From Gillisia hiemivivida (lineage in GTDB: Bacteria > Bacteroidota > Bacteroidia > Flavobacteriales > Flavobacteriaceae): a stretch of DNA of 64,000 nucleotides. The notes beneath the pieces are model-generated. The model had not been told where the DNA came from and ran no database searches. It saw only the letters and a list, made by a program, of their open reading frames with translations. The DNA lies in NCBI RefSeq assembly GCF_007997295.1, contig NZ_VORY01000015.1:1-64000 (forward strand). The letters are read 5' to 3'. Shown one piece after another: positions 1 through 9,019 of the stretch. Each line of letters starts with the position of its first letter. Within the stretch, counting starts at the first letter, position 1. The position numbers and the translations under genes were made by a program.

Positions 1-105
1 TCAGCAGAATCATTCAACGCAAAAATAAAAGCCTTTAGAGCACAGTTCAGAGGAGTAAAAAATGTAGAATTCTTCCTCTACAGATTAACCACAATTTTTG
101 CATAA
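1..105 (+). CDS. ISAon1-like transposase, C-terminal end (partial)
   Basis: An open frame runs in from the left edge and ends at a TAA at 103-105, giving 34 residues. It begins SAESFNAKIKAFRAQFRG and ends in FFLYRLTTIFA. This matches, from memory, the conserved end of ISAon1-family (ISL3-like DDE) transposases that are frequent in Bacteroidota. The rest of the element lies outside the window, so it cannot be judged intact. I could not identify its right terminal repeat in the 50 bases that follow. It lies next to tRNA-Phe, in the same orientation as coaX. Confidence 0.7.
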   Translation, partial: SAESFNAKIKAFRAQFRGVKNVEFFLYRLTTIFA

Positions 106-155
106 ACACAACAATTAGTCATGATCCGAAAAAACGCCGTAAAAAACACCGTTCA

Positions 156-195
156 ATAAAAAACCCCCGACTATCTAATTGATTGTCAGGGGTTT
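156..195 (-). terminator. Intrinsic terminator after tRNA-Phe
   Basis: On the minus strand an 11-bp stem (arms 185-195 and 161-171, one G-U pair in the minus-strand RNA) is followed by a run of T. It lies just downstream of tRNA-Phe. The stem pairs perfectly only as minus-strand RNA, which supports its direction. Confidence 0.75.
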
Positions 196-208
196 CGTGA
201 TTTTAAGG

Positions 209-281
209 TGGTGCCTCCAGGAATCGAACCAGGGACACAAGGATTTTCAGTCCTTTGCTCTACCAACTGAGCTAAGGCACC
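209..281 (-). tRNA. tRNA-Phe (anticodon GAA)
   Basis: The reverse complement folds as a 73-nt tRNA. The acceptor stem is GGTGCCT/AGGCACC, followed by D-arm GCTC/GAGC, anticodon loop CTGAAAA on an AAGGA/TCCTT stem, and a T-arm with the GGTTCGATTCC loop. The anticodon GAA reads Phe codons. The discriminator base is A and CCA is not encoded (the next bases are CCT). It has its own -7 box upstream and a terminator downstream. Confidence 0.97.
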
Positions 282-320
282 AGTTGCTCTAAAACTTGCA
301 GTAAGCCTTTCAAGCGGGTG

Positions 321-328
321 CAAATATA
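321..328 (-). promoter_or_regulatory. -7 promoter box of tRNA-Phe
   Basis: The minus strand reads TATATTTG, an exact match to the Bacteroidota -7 consensus TAnnTTTG, about 40 nt upstream of the tRNA 5' end. A convincing -33 element was not assigned. Confidence 0.5.
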
Positions 329-376
329 ATTTCATTTTTATTAACCCACAAAGGAAATTTTAAAAAAATGCTTTTG

Positions 377-384
377 TAACTTCG
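377..384 (+). promoter_or_regulatory. -7-like promoter box of the coaX operon
   Basis: TAACTTCG differs by one base from TAnnTTTG and sits 18 nt before the coaX ATG. It is divergent from the tRNA promoter. Confidence 0.4.
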
Positions 385-402
385 CTTTTTCAATTTTAAT
401 CT

Positions 403-1134
403 ATGAATTTAGTGGTAGATATAGGAAATACGCTTGTGAAAATGGCTGTATTTCAGGGTGATGTGTTAATCAAAAAGAAAACAGCACTCAAACAAAATTT
501 TTTCAAAAATCTTGAAGAATTAGATCAAAGCTTTCCAGATATCAAGGATGTTTTGGTCTCTTCGGTATCAAAAACACCTCCCAAGTGGTTGCAAAAACTC
601 CAGGAAGACTATAAAATGTATGTTTTGGATAACGAGCTGCCTCAGGTATTCTCAAATTTCTATGCGACTCCCAAAACTTTAGGGAATGATAGAATTGCAT
701 TGGTTTCTGCTGCCAGTAAATTGTATCCATCTCAAAACGTTTTAGTAATTGATGCTGGAACCTGTATTACATTCGATATTATAAATAGCAAAAATGAGTA
801 CCTGGGAGGCGCTATTTCTCCTGGTTTGCAAATGCGATATCAGGCAATGAATACGTTTACTGAGAACTTACCGTTATTAGAACCGGAGGAAGATGTAGAT
901 CTGGTTGGAAATACCACTATTAAAAGTATGCAATCTGGTGTGATTTTTGGGATTACATCGGAAATTGATGGGGTAATTTCAATGTATAACTCTCAGTTTA
1001 AAGATTTAACAATAATTTTGACAGGAGGAGACTCACAATTTTTGTGTAAACGATTAAAAAATAGCATCTTTGCGAACTCAAATTTCCTCCTTCAAGGGTT
1101 GAATTACATTTTAGAATTTAATAAATCTCAATGA
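403..1134 (+). CDS. coaX: Type III pantothenate kinase
   Basis: This enzyme phosphorylates pantothenate in the cytoplasm, the first step of CoA synthesis. The 243-aa protein has the ASKHA phosphate loop DIGNT at residues 6-10, the central VIDAGTCITFD motif near 114-124, the GGAISPGL stretch near 136-143, and LTGGDS near 206-211. All are hallmarks of the CoaX family, and the length is usual. The ATG at 403 leaves a short leader behind a -7-like box. The stop overlaps the next start by 4 nt (ATGA), so the downstream outer-membrane gene is probably translationally coupled. This order is familiar from flavobacterial genomes. Confidence 0.96.
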   Translation: MNLVVDIGNTLVKMAVFQGDVLIKKKTALKQNFFKNLEELDQSFPDIKDVLVSSVSKTPPKWLQKLQEDYKMYVLDNELPQVFSNFYATPKTLGNDRIALVSAASKLYPSQNVLVIDAGTCITFDIINSKNEYLGGAISPGLQMRYQAMNTFTENLPLLEPEEDVDLVGNTTIKSMQSGVIFGITSEIDGVISMYNSQFKDLTIILTGGDSQFLCKRLKNSIFANSNFLLQGLNYILEFNKSQ

Positions 1135-2375
1135 TTAAACGATTTATAATAATCGTGGCCTTATTAACTACGGTTGCATCGGCTGCACAAGAAGGAACAT
1201 CATCCCCTTATTCATTTTACGGAATTGGCCTTACCAAGTTCAAAGGTACTGTAGAAAACCAGTCTATGGGGGGAATTCGTATGTTCTCAGATAGTATACA
1301 TTTAAACTTACGAAATCCTGGTTCCTATGGTAGACTTAAATTAACCACCTTCACTGTTGGGGGAAGTCACCAAAGTACAGCGTTAAAAACAGATGATAAA
1401 AGTGAGTCTAGCAGAACAACTTCATTAGACTATTTGGCGATAGGTCTTCCTACTGGGAGATTGAATTTTGGAGTTGGTTTAATTCCATATACTTCTGTAG
1501 GGTATAGAATATTGGAAACCAATGAGCAAACTTCAAATAGGTTTACCGGTCGTGGTGGAATGAATAAAGTTTTCTTAACTGGAGGTTATGCTGTAAACGA
1601 CAATTTAAGTGTTGGACTAGATGTAAATTACAATTTTGGGAATATTCAAAATAAATTTACTACGTTTCAGAGTGGTGTTCAATTGGGCTCTCGACAGATC
1701 AATAGAACGGATCTTCGTGGGTTTAGTTTAAATTTTGGATTGGATTACCAAAGACAATTAAATGAAAAGCTTAAATTATATACTGTTGCTACATATGCTC
1801 CACAGATGGATATTACTGCAGAGAAAATGAGCAATTTAGCTACAGTAACTTTTAGGGCAGACGGAAGTGAATCGGTGATTGAGGAGAACGATATATCATT
1901 TCCGCAAGGAGATCTCTCCTTACCATCAGAATTGACAATTGGTGCTGGAATTGGTGCTAGTAACAAATGGTTCATGGGAGCAGAGTACGGAAGAGTATCT
2001 GCCAGTGATTATAATTTCAATTCTGGAAACTCTTTTGCAGAAGTGCAATATGATAATGCCTCCCAATATAGATTAGGTGGATTTTATATTCCAGAATATA
2101 ATTCTTTAACTAGTTATTTTAGCAGAGTGGTTTATCGCGCAGGTTTGCGTTTTGAAGAAACTGGTCTTAACCTTAGTAATGAGGGGATAAATGAGTTTGG
2201 CATATCTTTTGGAGTAGGGTTACCTGCAGGGCGAAACTTCACAAATGCAAACATAGGGATTGAGTACGGACAGCGCGGTACAACAAATTCCGGTTTAATA
2301 CAGGAGAACTTTTTTAAACTTTCAATAAGTTTGTCTTTAAATGATAAATGGTTCGTGCAACGCAAATTTGATTAA
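1131..2375 (+). CDS. Putative outer-membrane beta-barrel protein
   Basis: The protein has 414 aa with a signal peptide (cut probably after ASAA near residue 19). Many alternating polar/hydrophobic strands follow, rich in Gly, Asn and aromatic residues, and it ends on a KFD tail. It resembles Bacteroidota outer-membrane barrels of the FadL/PorV-like type, but I cannot name a substrate. An early SSPYSFYGIGL segment is typical of the family of uncharacterised proteins found after coaX. It overlaps coaX by 4 nt and is followed 20 nt later by a TPR gene, suggesting one operon. The function is unknown. Confidence 0.8.
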   Translation: MIKRFIIIVALLTTVASAAQEGTSSPYSFYGIGLTKFKGTVENQSMGGIRMFSDSIHLNLRNPGSYGRLKLTTFTVGGSHQSTALKTDDKSESSRTTSLDYLAIGLPTGRLNFGVGLIPYTSVGYRILETNEQTSNRFTGRGGMNKVFLTGGYAVNDNLSVGLDVNYNFGNIQNKFTTFQSGVQLGSRQINRTDLRGFSLNFGLDYQRQLNEKLKLYTVATYAPQMDITAEKMSNLATVTFRADGSESVIEENDISFPQGDLSLPSELTIGAGIGASNKWFMGAEYGRVSASDYNFNSGNSFAEVQYDNASQYRLGGFYIPEYNSLTSYFSRVVYRAGLRFEETGLNLSNEGINEFGISFGVGLPAGRNFTNANIGIEYGQRGTTNSGLIQENFFKLSISLSLNDKWFVQRKFD

Positions 2376-2395
2376 CCACTATAAAAACAAGAAAA

Positions 2396-3769
2396 ATGAA
2401 AACTAAAATTATATTACTATTATCAGGAGTGCTTTTAAGCTCTGGTCTAGTTAACGCTCAATCTAACGTAGACTGTGCTACGAAAGCAGCGTTGGCTTAT
2501 GATGATGCAAAAGCACAAAGGTACGAGCAGGCATATGCTCCCCTAATGGAAGTAAAAGAGAAATGTCCTACTTATAGTTTGGCAACTTTCCAATACTTAG
2601 ATCGTGTTTTAAAAAATAAAATGTCTAAAGCTGAAGGCACAGATAAAACCGCCTTGGTTCAAGAGATGATAGATCTTATGAACGATCGTTTAAAGTATTT
2701 CCCGGCCAAAACAAGTGCAGGTGAAGTGCAAGGTGATATCGCAATGCTTAAGTTTGATAATGGGATAGGAACTAAAAAAGAGCAGTTCGAGGCTTTTGAT
2801 GCGGCTTTCAAAGCAGATCAAGCAAGTTTTACTAGTGCTAGAGCATTGTACGCTTATTTCTCTTTATTAGTAGATCTTCAGGATGAAGGAACAAGAACCT
2901 TAGAAGATGTTTTTGAAAACTACGATGTAGTCATCTCTAAAGTAGAAGTAGAAGAAAATAAAATGGCTGAATTTCTTGCACCGCTTTTAGTTAAGCAAGA
3001 TGCAGGTGAAGAATTAACTGCCAAAGAAAAAGTACTTGTTAGTAACTCTGAAATTAACCTTAAAGCTTATAGTACTGTAAAAAGTAGTATAAATGCCAAA
3101 TTAGGTCAGAGAGCAGATTGTGATAACTTGATTCCTTTATACAACAAAGATTTTGCTGAAAGAAAAACAGATGTAGCCTGGTTAAAGGTGGCCTCTGGAA
3201 GATTGTCTGCTAAAGATTGTACTGAAGATCCTATCTTCTTTAAATTATCTGAAGCATTACACACAGCAGAACCTTCTTCAAAATCTGCCCTTTATTTAGG
3301 ACAGCTAGCAGAAGCTAAAGGAAATGCTTCTCAAGCTTTGAAATACTATAATGAGTCTGCTGAATTGGAAACAAATCCTTCAGATAAATCAAGAGTATAT
3401 ATGAAGTTGGCAGATGGTTATAAGAGAAAAGGTAGTTATGGACAAGCAAGAAATTATTACAATAAAGCACTTGCTGCTAAGCCATCTGCAGGTAGAGCAT
3501 ATCTACAAATTGCAGATATGATTGCGAAAAGCGCAAACAACTGTGGGGAAACCACTTTTGATAAGAGAGCTGTTTATTGGTTAGCTGCAGATTATGCTTC
3601 TAGAGCAGGTCGTGTAGACCCATCTTTAAGTAGTATTGCAAACCAAACGGTTGCAGCTTACAAAGGTAGAGCGCCACAAAAAGCTGACATTTTTCAAGCT
3701 GGAAAAGAAGGTCAAAGCGTGAGAATAGGATGTTGGATTGGAGAAACAGTTAGAGTACCTTCATTGTAA
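2396..3769 (+). CDS. Tetratricopeptide-repeat secreted protein
   Basis: The protein has 457 aa with a signal peptide ending near residue 21 (GLVNAQ). The mature part is largely alpha-helical. Recognisable TPR units lie around residues 290-375, where Ala/Tyr/Gly positions repeat about every 34 residues (for example ALYLGQLAEAKGN and VYMKLADGYKRKG). Four Cys residues near residues 235-280 and 385 could form disulphides. It is probably a periplasmic scaffold. It lies between an outer-membrane protein and lptC in a tight operon, which fits a role in envelope assembly, but no specific partner can be named. Confidence 0.85.
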   Translation: MKTKIILLLSGVLLSSGLVNAQSNVDCATKAALAYDDAKAQRYEQAYAPLMEVKEKCPTYSLATFQYLDRVLKNKMSKAEGTDKTALVQEMIDLMNDRLKYFPAKTSAGEVQGDIAMLKFDNGIGTKKEQFEAFDAAFKADQASFTSARALYAYFSLLVDLQDEGTRTLEDVFENYDVVISKVEVEENKMAEFLAPLLVKQDAGEELTAKEKVLVSNSEINLKAYSTVKSSINAKLGQRADCDNLIPLYNKDFAERKTDVAWLKVASGRLSAKDCTEDPIFFKLSEALHTAEPSSKSALYLGQLAEAKGNASQALKYYNESAELETNPSDKSRVYMKLADGYKRKGSYGQARNYYNKALAAKPSAGRAYLQIADMIAKSANNCGETTFDKRAVYWLAADYASRAGRVDPSLSSIANQTVAAYKGRAPQKADIFQAGKEGQSVRIGCWIGETVRVPSL

Positions 3770-3773
3770 ATCA

Positions 3774-4349
3774 ATGATCACATATAAAAAAATAATTACA
3801 AGCATTGTCACGGCTATCACCGTGACAATGCTTTTTTCATGTGAAGGTAATTTAAACCGTGTAAGAGCTCTAAATTTGCCAGATGAGAACCCGCAAGCAA
3901 TTGGGGTGGGACTAAATTTAAAATACACCGACTCTGGAAGAGTTGTAGCTACTCTTAAAAGTCCGAAAATGCTGGATTTTACAAATATGGAATTTCCCTA
4001 TAGAGAGTTCCCAGATGGAGTACAAGTAGAATTTTTTGATGAAAACAAAAAAAAGAGTACTGTTACTGCAGATTATGGGATCATATATGATGAAACCGGA
4101 CTTATAGATCTTCAGGATAATGTAGTTTTGGTTACCAGTGACAGCACTAAATTAAGAGCAGAACAATTGTTTTGGGATCAAAAAGCGGGATGGATCTTTA
4201 CCGATAAACCCAATACAATTCAGTTTGCGAATGGTGCCCGGAATGATGGGCAAGGTTTTGATTCCGATTTAAAATTCACTAATTTTCGTTCCCGTACTAA
4301 TGTGGGAATTCAAATAATAGAAGAAAAAAAGAATGATGAAGTTTTTTAA
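3774..4349 (+). CDS. lptC: LPS export ABC transporter periplasmic protein LptC
   Basis: LptC passes lipopolysaccharide from the inner-membrane LptBFG complex to LptA. The 191-aa product has an N-terminal hydrophobic segment ending in a lipobox-like LFSC (near residue 21), so it may be lipid-anchored as in other Bacteroidota. A beta-jellyroll-like region follows, with the typical sequences DYGIIYDETGLIDLQDNV and LRAEQLFWDQKAGWIFTDKP. I chose the ATG at 3774, just after the TPR stop codon. An in-frame upstream start at 3738 would run inside the TPR gene and place residues before the signal. Confidence 0.9.
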   Translation: MITYKKIITSIVTAITVTMLFSCEGNLNRVRALNLPDENPQAIGVGLNLKYTDSGRVVATLKSPKMLDFTNMEFPYREFPDGVQVEFFDENKKKSTVTADYGIIYDETGLIDLQDNVVLVTSDSTKLRAEQLFWDQKAGWIFTDKPNTIQFANGARNDGQGFDSDLKFTNFRSRTNVGIQIIEEKKNDEVF

Positions 4350-4524
4350 ATATTTTGAATATGCATATTTATTCATTGCAGCATTTTTTCTTTTCGAAGC
4401 TTTCAGGATTTGGAATGAGGAGCGTAATCGCGCATATCTTTTTATTTTCTTTGTAGTTATTGCCATATTTATGTTCTTTTTCAAAAGGCGTTTTAGGCAG
4501 AAACTGGAAAATGACAAGCATTAA
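4333..4524 (+). CDS. Small two-helix membrane protein
   Basis: The product has 63 aa with two hydrophobic segments, near residues 11-27 and 36-52, separated by a charged loop (FRIWNEERNRAY) and ending in a basic tail. It overlaps the end of lptC by 17 nt and lies 5 nt before the CNNM gene, so it is almost certainly a real operon member. The same small gene is familiar between lptC and the hemolysin-like gene in Flavobacteriia. No function is known. Confidence 0.8.
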   Translation: MMKFFKYFEYAYLFIAAFFLFEAFRIWNEERNRAYLFIFFVVIAIFMFFFKRRFRQKLENDKH

Positions 4525-4529
4525 TTACT

Positions 4530-5819
4530 ATGGAAGTTGAAATTCTAATTATTGTATGTTGTCTTATTCTATCAGCCTTTTTCTCAGGAATGGAAATAGC
4601 ATACATTTCTTCCAATAAGATCTTTATTGAAATTGAAAAAAGGCAGTCGGGTATACTTGCGAATGTCCTTAAAAAATTAACCAGAAAACCTTCAAAATTT
4701 ATTGCTACTATGTTGGTGGGTAATAATATTGCGCTGGTGGTTTATGGTTTTTATATGGGAGATTTAATTATGAGTCTCCTACTCGGTCTCTTACCATCAG
4801 AAAGTGGATTTGTAACCGCTATTGTTACGGATTTTAGTTTAATTACTCAAACTATAATTTCTACACTGGTTATTCTTTTTACAGCAGAATTTCTTCCGAA
4901 GGTGTTCTTTCAAATCTATGCAAACTCTTTTTTAAAGATTTTTGCAATCCCGGCATATTTGTTCTATTTCTTGTTCAGTTTTGTTTCTTCCTTCGTGATC
5001 TGGATCTCAGATGTTATTCTGAAGCGTTTCTTTAAAACCGAAGGAGACGAGGTGCAATTAGCCTTCAGCAAACTAGAACTGGGGAATTTTATAAGTGAGC
5101 AACTGGAAACCGTAGAGTCTGATGGTGAAGTGGATTCAGAAATACAGATCTTTCAAAATGCTTTGGAATTTTCAGATATCAAGTCCCGTGAGGTTATGGT
5201 GCCAAGGACAGAGATCGTGGCGGTAGACCAAAATGTGGAGCCTAAAGATCTGGTGAAAATTTTCACAGAAACCGGTTTGTCTAAGATTCTTGTTTATAAT
5301 GAAACGATAGATGATATCATTGGATACATTCACTCTTTCGAGCTCTTCAAAAAACCTAAAACCCTTAAATCTATTCTTCTTCCTGTAGTTTATGCTCCAG
5401 AAACCATGTGGGTGAAGGATGTACTTAGTATTTTGATCAAGAAAAGGAAAAGTATTGCGGTTGTGATAGATGAATATGGAGGAACCAGTGGAATGATCAC
5501 ACTTGAAGATATTGTAGAAGAATTATTTGGAGAAATAGAAGATGAACATGATTCTGTTATGCTTATAGAAGAAAAACTTGGAGAAGATCATTATAAATTT
5601 TCTGCTAGATTGGAAGTAGATTATCTAAATGAAACCTACAAATTGGATATTCCTGAAGGTGAGAATTATGAAACCCTAGGTGGCTTTATTACCAATCACA
5701 CAGAGGAGATTCCGCAAATAGATGAAGAAGTAAAGATCAATAACTACCACTTTAAGATCCTTGAAGCTACCAACACTAAAATTGAATTGGTGGAGCTTCA
5801 ACTAAAAGACAAAATCTAA
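4530..5819 (+). CDS. CNNM/CorC (HlyC) family transporter, CBS domains
   Basis: This is a membrane protein of 429 aa. The N-terminal DUF21/CNNM domain (about residues 1-190, several helices) is followed by a CBS pair (about 200-325, with SREVMVPRTEIVAVD and GGTSGMITLEDIVEELFGEIEDE) and a CorC/HlyC C-terminal domain (about 340-425). Relatives export Mg2+/Co2+. The older 'hemolysin' label is misleading. The GldE gliding protein belongs to the same superfamily, but there is no gliding-gene context here to support that name. Confidence 0.9.
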   Translation: MEVEILIIVCCLILSAFFSGMEIAYISSNKIFIEIEKRQSGILANVLKKLTRKPSKFIATMLVGNNIALVVYGFYMGDLIMSLLLGLLPSESGFVTAIVTDFSLITQTIISTLVILFTAEFLPKVFFQIYANSFLKIFAIPAYLFYFLFSFVSSFVIWISDVILKRFFKTEGDEVQLAFSKLELGNFISEQLETVESDGEVDSEIQIFQNALEFSDIKSREVMVPRTEIVAVDQNVEPKDLVKIFTETGLSKILVYNETIDDIIGYIHSFELFKKPKTLKSILLPVVYAPETMWVKDVLSILIKKRKSIAVVIDEYGGTSGMITLEDIVEELFGEIEDEHDSVMLIEEKLGEDHYKFSARLEVDYLNETYKLDIPEGENYETLGGFITNHTEEIPQIDEEVKINNYHFKILEATNTKIELVELQLKDKI

Positions 5820-5877
5820 AAAATAAATTGCGTTAATATTTTGCAAATATTAAGTTTTATAATTAGGTTAAAAACAC

Positions 5878-5885
5878 TATTTTCG
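5878..5885 (+). promoter_or_regulatory. -7-like promoter box of ppiD
   Basis: TATTTTCG has one mismatch to TAnnTTTG and lies 31 nt before the ppiD ATG, in a 96-nt gap that separates ppiD from the upstream operon. Confidence 0.35.
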
Positions 5886-5915
5886 CCCACTATATTAGAT
5901 AAATAACAACTACAA

Positions 5916-8042
5916 ATGGCAGTATTAAATAAAATTAGACAACGGTCTGTTTTCCTTATCGTAATTATTGCATTGGCATTATTCTCATTCGTTCTTGCCG
6001 ATGTGATTCGTAATGGAGGCTTAAGCTCACAGAAATCACAAAATGTGGTTGCAACCGTTAATGGAGAAGATATAAGTAGGGAAGATTTTGCCAGACAGGT
6101 AGACGCTTACCAGCAAAACATGGGGCCTAATGCAACTACATCTCAGGTTGTAAATCAGGTTTGGGATCTAAAACTTCGTGAAGTTGTTTTGCAAGAAGAG
6201 TTTGAAAAGCTTGGAATTAATGTTGGAGAAGCTCAGGTTAGACAACTGCTTCGTCTTCAATTGGCTCAAAATCCAAACTTCGTGAACGATGTAGGGATGT
6301 TCGATGAAAACAAATTGCAGGAATATGTAGCTAATTTAAAAGCTACTTCTCCTCAAGCATATGAGCAATGGGTTGCTTACGAGAATTCTATTGCAGAGAA
6401 TGCAAAAGAGAATATCTACTATAATATGGTAAGAGCTGGAATTGGCGCTACCTTATTAGAAGGAGAGCAAGCCTATAGAATGGAGAACGATAACATCGAT
6501 CTTAAATTTGTACAATTACCGTATTCTAGCATTGCAGATACTGAAGTAAGTGTTTCTAAAGATGAAATTAAAGACTACGTTAAGAAGCATTCAGAAAGAT
6601 TTCAGGTAGAGAAAAGCAGAGATATTCAATTTGTCTATTTCCCTGAAGAAGCATCTTCAGAAGATGATTCTGAAGCAAAAGCTGTGGTTACAGGTGTTCT
6701 TAATAGTAGAGTAGAATTTAATTCAGCTTCTAATTCGAATGATACATTACCAAGTTTTACGGAAGCAACTGATGTGGAAACATTTGTTAATCAGAATTCA
6801 GATATTCAATATCAAGATAGAATTTTATTCAAAAGCGATCTAAAAGGATCTTTCGCAGATCAGGTATTTAATTTGAATGAAGGTGAAACTTACGGACCTT
6901 ACAAAGAAGGAGGATACTGGAAAGTAACTAAAATGGTAGAAGCTGTTCAAATTGCAGATTCCGCACAAGCAAGTCATATCATGATCTCTTGGGAAGGTTT
7001 ACCAACTGCCGCTGAAACTTTAAGAACAAAAGAAGAAGCAAAGATTTTAGCAGATAGTATAGCTGGTGTTTTAAGAAAAGATAAAGCTAGTTTTGAAGCT
7101 TTAGCGGCTCAATATTCGGCAGATGCCGCTTCAAAAGATAAAGGTGGAGATCTTGGATTTTTTAGACCTGGTTCTATGATCAAGAACTTCAACGACTATG
7201 TGTTCAATAATAATAAAGGAGATCTCGGGGTTGTAGAGTCTGAGTTTGGATACCATGTAATTTCTATTGAAGACAAAACTGCTGAAGAGCGCGGAGTTAA
7301 ACTTGCAACTATTGCTAGAGAGATCGAGCCTTCAGAAAAATCATTGAATAATCTTTATACTGAAGTTACAAAGTTTGAAATAGCTGCTAAGGACAAGGAC
7401 AAAGATTTTACTGAAGTAGCAAAAACCAATAATTACGAAGTGAAAACCGTAAGAGGTATGAAGGTTTTAGAGGAGAATATCCCTGGAGTTGGTGCACAAA
7501 GAAGAATTGTACAATGGTCTTTTGAGGAAGATGTAAAAGCAGGAGATATTAAAAGATTTGAAGTTCAGGGAGGATATGTTGTTGCCCAAGTTACTGCTGT
7601 TAAAAAGAAAGGCGTAATGTCTGCAGAAGAAGCATCTGCAACAGTATCACCTATTTTGATGAAAGAGAAAAAAGCTGATCTTTTAAAAGAAAAAGCTAAT
7701 GGAGCATCCTTAGCTGAGATCGCAAAAAATAATAATGTAAGTGTTCAAACTGCAAGTGCGATCAACTTAAATAATCCAACACTAGCTGGAGCTGGAAATG
7801 AGCCAGAAGTTGTAGGAGCTGCGTTTTCTTTAGAGCCAGGAGCGGTAAGTAAGCCAATCTCTGGAGATAAAGGAGTTTATGTGGTAGAGATGACGGCAAT
7901 GAATGCAGCACCAGAAATGGATTCTTATAAGAGTTTTGCAATGAGAGAAGCTTCTCAAAGAAGACAAGCAGTAGTTTCTAGAGTTTTCCAAGCATTAAAG
8001 GAAAATGCAGAGATCGAGGATAACAGAGCTCGTTTCTACTAG
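5916..8042 (+). CDS. Periplasmic peptidyl-prolyl isomerase/chaperone, PpiD-SurA type
   Basis: The 708-aa protein has an N-terminal membrane anchor (about residues 12-32, FLIVIIALALFSFVLADVI). A SurA_N/PpiD-like chaperone region follows (about 40-190), and a parvulin (PPIC) domain lies around 345-455, with ASHIMIS and GGDLGFFRPGSM as its typical blocks. The C-terminal region is long and helical. It is expected to help fold outer-membrane and secreted proteins, tethered to the inner membrane facing the periplasm. A strong terminator follows at once. It closes the coaX-lptC cluster. Confidence 0.93.
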   Translation: MAVLNKIRQRSVFLIVIIALALFSFVLADVIRNGGLSSQKSQNVVATVNGEDISREDFARQVDAYQQNMGPNATTSQVVNQVWDLKLREVVLQEEFEKLGINVGEAQVRQLLRLQLAQNPNFVNDVGMFDENKLQEYVANLKATSPQAYEQWVAYENSIAENAKENIYYNMVRAGIGATLLEGEQAYRMENDNIDLKFVQLPYSSIADTEVSVSKDEIKDYVKKHSERFQVEKSRDIQFVYFPEEASSEDDSEAKAVVTGVLNSRVEFNSASNSNDTLPSFTEATDVETFVNQNSDIQYQDRILFKSDLKGSFADQVFNLNEGETYGPYKEGGYWKVTKMVEAVQIADSAQASHIMISWEGLPTAAETLRTKEEAKILADSIAGVLRKDKASFEALAAQYSADAASKDKGGDLGFFRPGSMIKNFNDYVFNNNKGDLGVVESEFGYHVISIEDKTAEERGVKLATIAREIEPSEKSLNNLYTEVTKFEIAAKDKDKDFTEVAKTNNYEVKTVRGMKVLEENIPGVGAQRRIVQWSFEEDVKAGDIKRFEVQGGYVVAQVTAVKKKGVMSAEEASATVSPILMKEKKADLLKEKANGASLAEIAKNNNVSVQTASAINLNNPTLAGAGNEPEVVGAAFSLEPGAVSKPISGDKGVYVVEMTAMNAAPEMDSYKSFAMREASQRRQAVVSRVFQALKENAEIEDNRARFY

Positions 8043-8062
8043 AGATTAAATAATATTTTTAT

Positions 8063-8097
8063 AAAAATGCCCTTGACACTGTTAAGGGCTTTTTTTG
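8063..8097 (+). terminator. Intrinsic terminator after ppiD
   Basis: GCCCTT (8069-8074) pairs with AAGGGC (8084-8089) and is followed by seven T residues. It starts 20 nt after the ppiD stop. Confidence 0.8.
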
Positions 8098-8181
8098 TTT
8101 TAGGAAAGATGTCAAGTGTTCAAATAGTTATCAAATTTATTTGAAGTTTTTTTTTAAAAGACCCTTAAATGAATTAACATA

Positions 8182-8291
8182 GACGTATTTTCTAAGTTGC
8201 TCTGTGTAAGAGACCCTGAAACAAGTTCAGGGTGACGGTGCTAGCTATAACTTCCGTCATGCTGAACTCGTTTCAGCATCTTTCATACGTC
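8182..8291. repeat. Nested palindromic intergenic repeat, about 110 bp
   Basis: Outer arms GACGTAT (8182-8188) and ATACGTC (8285-8291) enclose two smaller palindromes, CCCTGAAACAAGTTCAGGG (8214-8232) and TGCTGAACTCGTTTCAGCA (about 8260-8278). These two are inverted copies of one another. Similar 'CTGAAACAAGTTCAG' palindromes are, from memory, dispersed in many Bacteroidota genomes. The rest of the 405-nt spacer (8043-8447) shows no gene. Confidence 0.7.
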
Positions 8292-8447
8292 AATTTCCTA
8301 AGCTATATAAATTTTTTATCACTGGTCTAATGATGAACTGGGCTTAAAACAATCAGAATCATGGATTAATACGTTCTAATTTGATGTTTACATACAAAAT
8401 AATGGCCCGTTGTTTGATGATAATGCAAAGGATTAACCAAGAATCAT

Positions 8448-8987
8448 ATGAAATTACTTTTACTCTTGTTTTCCTTGCTACTTTTCACTTCCTGTATTCC
8501 ATTGAGAATTGCACCAAATATCAAGGAGGAAAAACTTATAGTCGCTAAAAAATTCAAAAGGTCACTTCCCAGGAAACACTCTTATGTCTTCGAGGACCCT
8601 AAAGATGCAGATGAATTTTATAATTTTATAAACACTAAGTATGTTTTGAATCATGAAAATGTTGAATATAACGTGCCTATTTTAATTAATGGATATGAAT
8701 ATTTTCTTTCTTTTCATGAAGTTGAAATTCAAACGAAAACCATAAACTTAGTCCCAATTATGATTGATGCCGGACTTGAGTCCAAGGGGATTTCTCCATT
8801 ATTGGAAGAGCATCAATTTTCACGAACTGGAAACTGGTATATAGTTCTAACGGTATCAGATTCTAAATTGAACGATTGTTTAGATCCAGAATATGGGGAT
8901 AGAGAAGTGGTTATAAATTATCTTAAAAAGGAGAGATTAGAATATCTGGCTACTACAAATTATTTTGATGCACTATTTAGAAAGTAG
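8448..8987 (+). CDS. Putative lipoprotein of unknown function
   Basis: The product has 179 aa. A short hydrophobic signal ends in a lipobox, LFTSC (Cys at residue 16), so it should be lipid-anchored. The remainder is a mixed alpha/beta sequence with no family I recognise. A notable part is an ILINGYEYFLSFHEVEI stretch. It stands alone between a palindromic repeat and a convergent operon, which suggests an accessory gene. Its expression and function cannot be inferred. Confidence 0.7.
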   Translation: MKLLLLLFSLLLFTSCIPLRIAPNIKEEKLIVAKKFKRSLPRKHSYVFEDPKDADEFYNFINTKYVLNHENVEYNVPILINGYEYFLSFHEVEIQTKTINLVPIMIDAGLESKGISPLLEEHQFSRTGNWYIVLTVSDSKLNDCLDPEYGDREVVINYLKKERLEYLATTNYFDALFRK

Positions 8988-9019
8988 AATGGTTATTGAT
9001 ATTATAACTATAAATTAAT

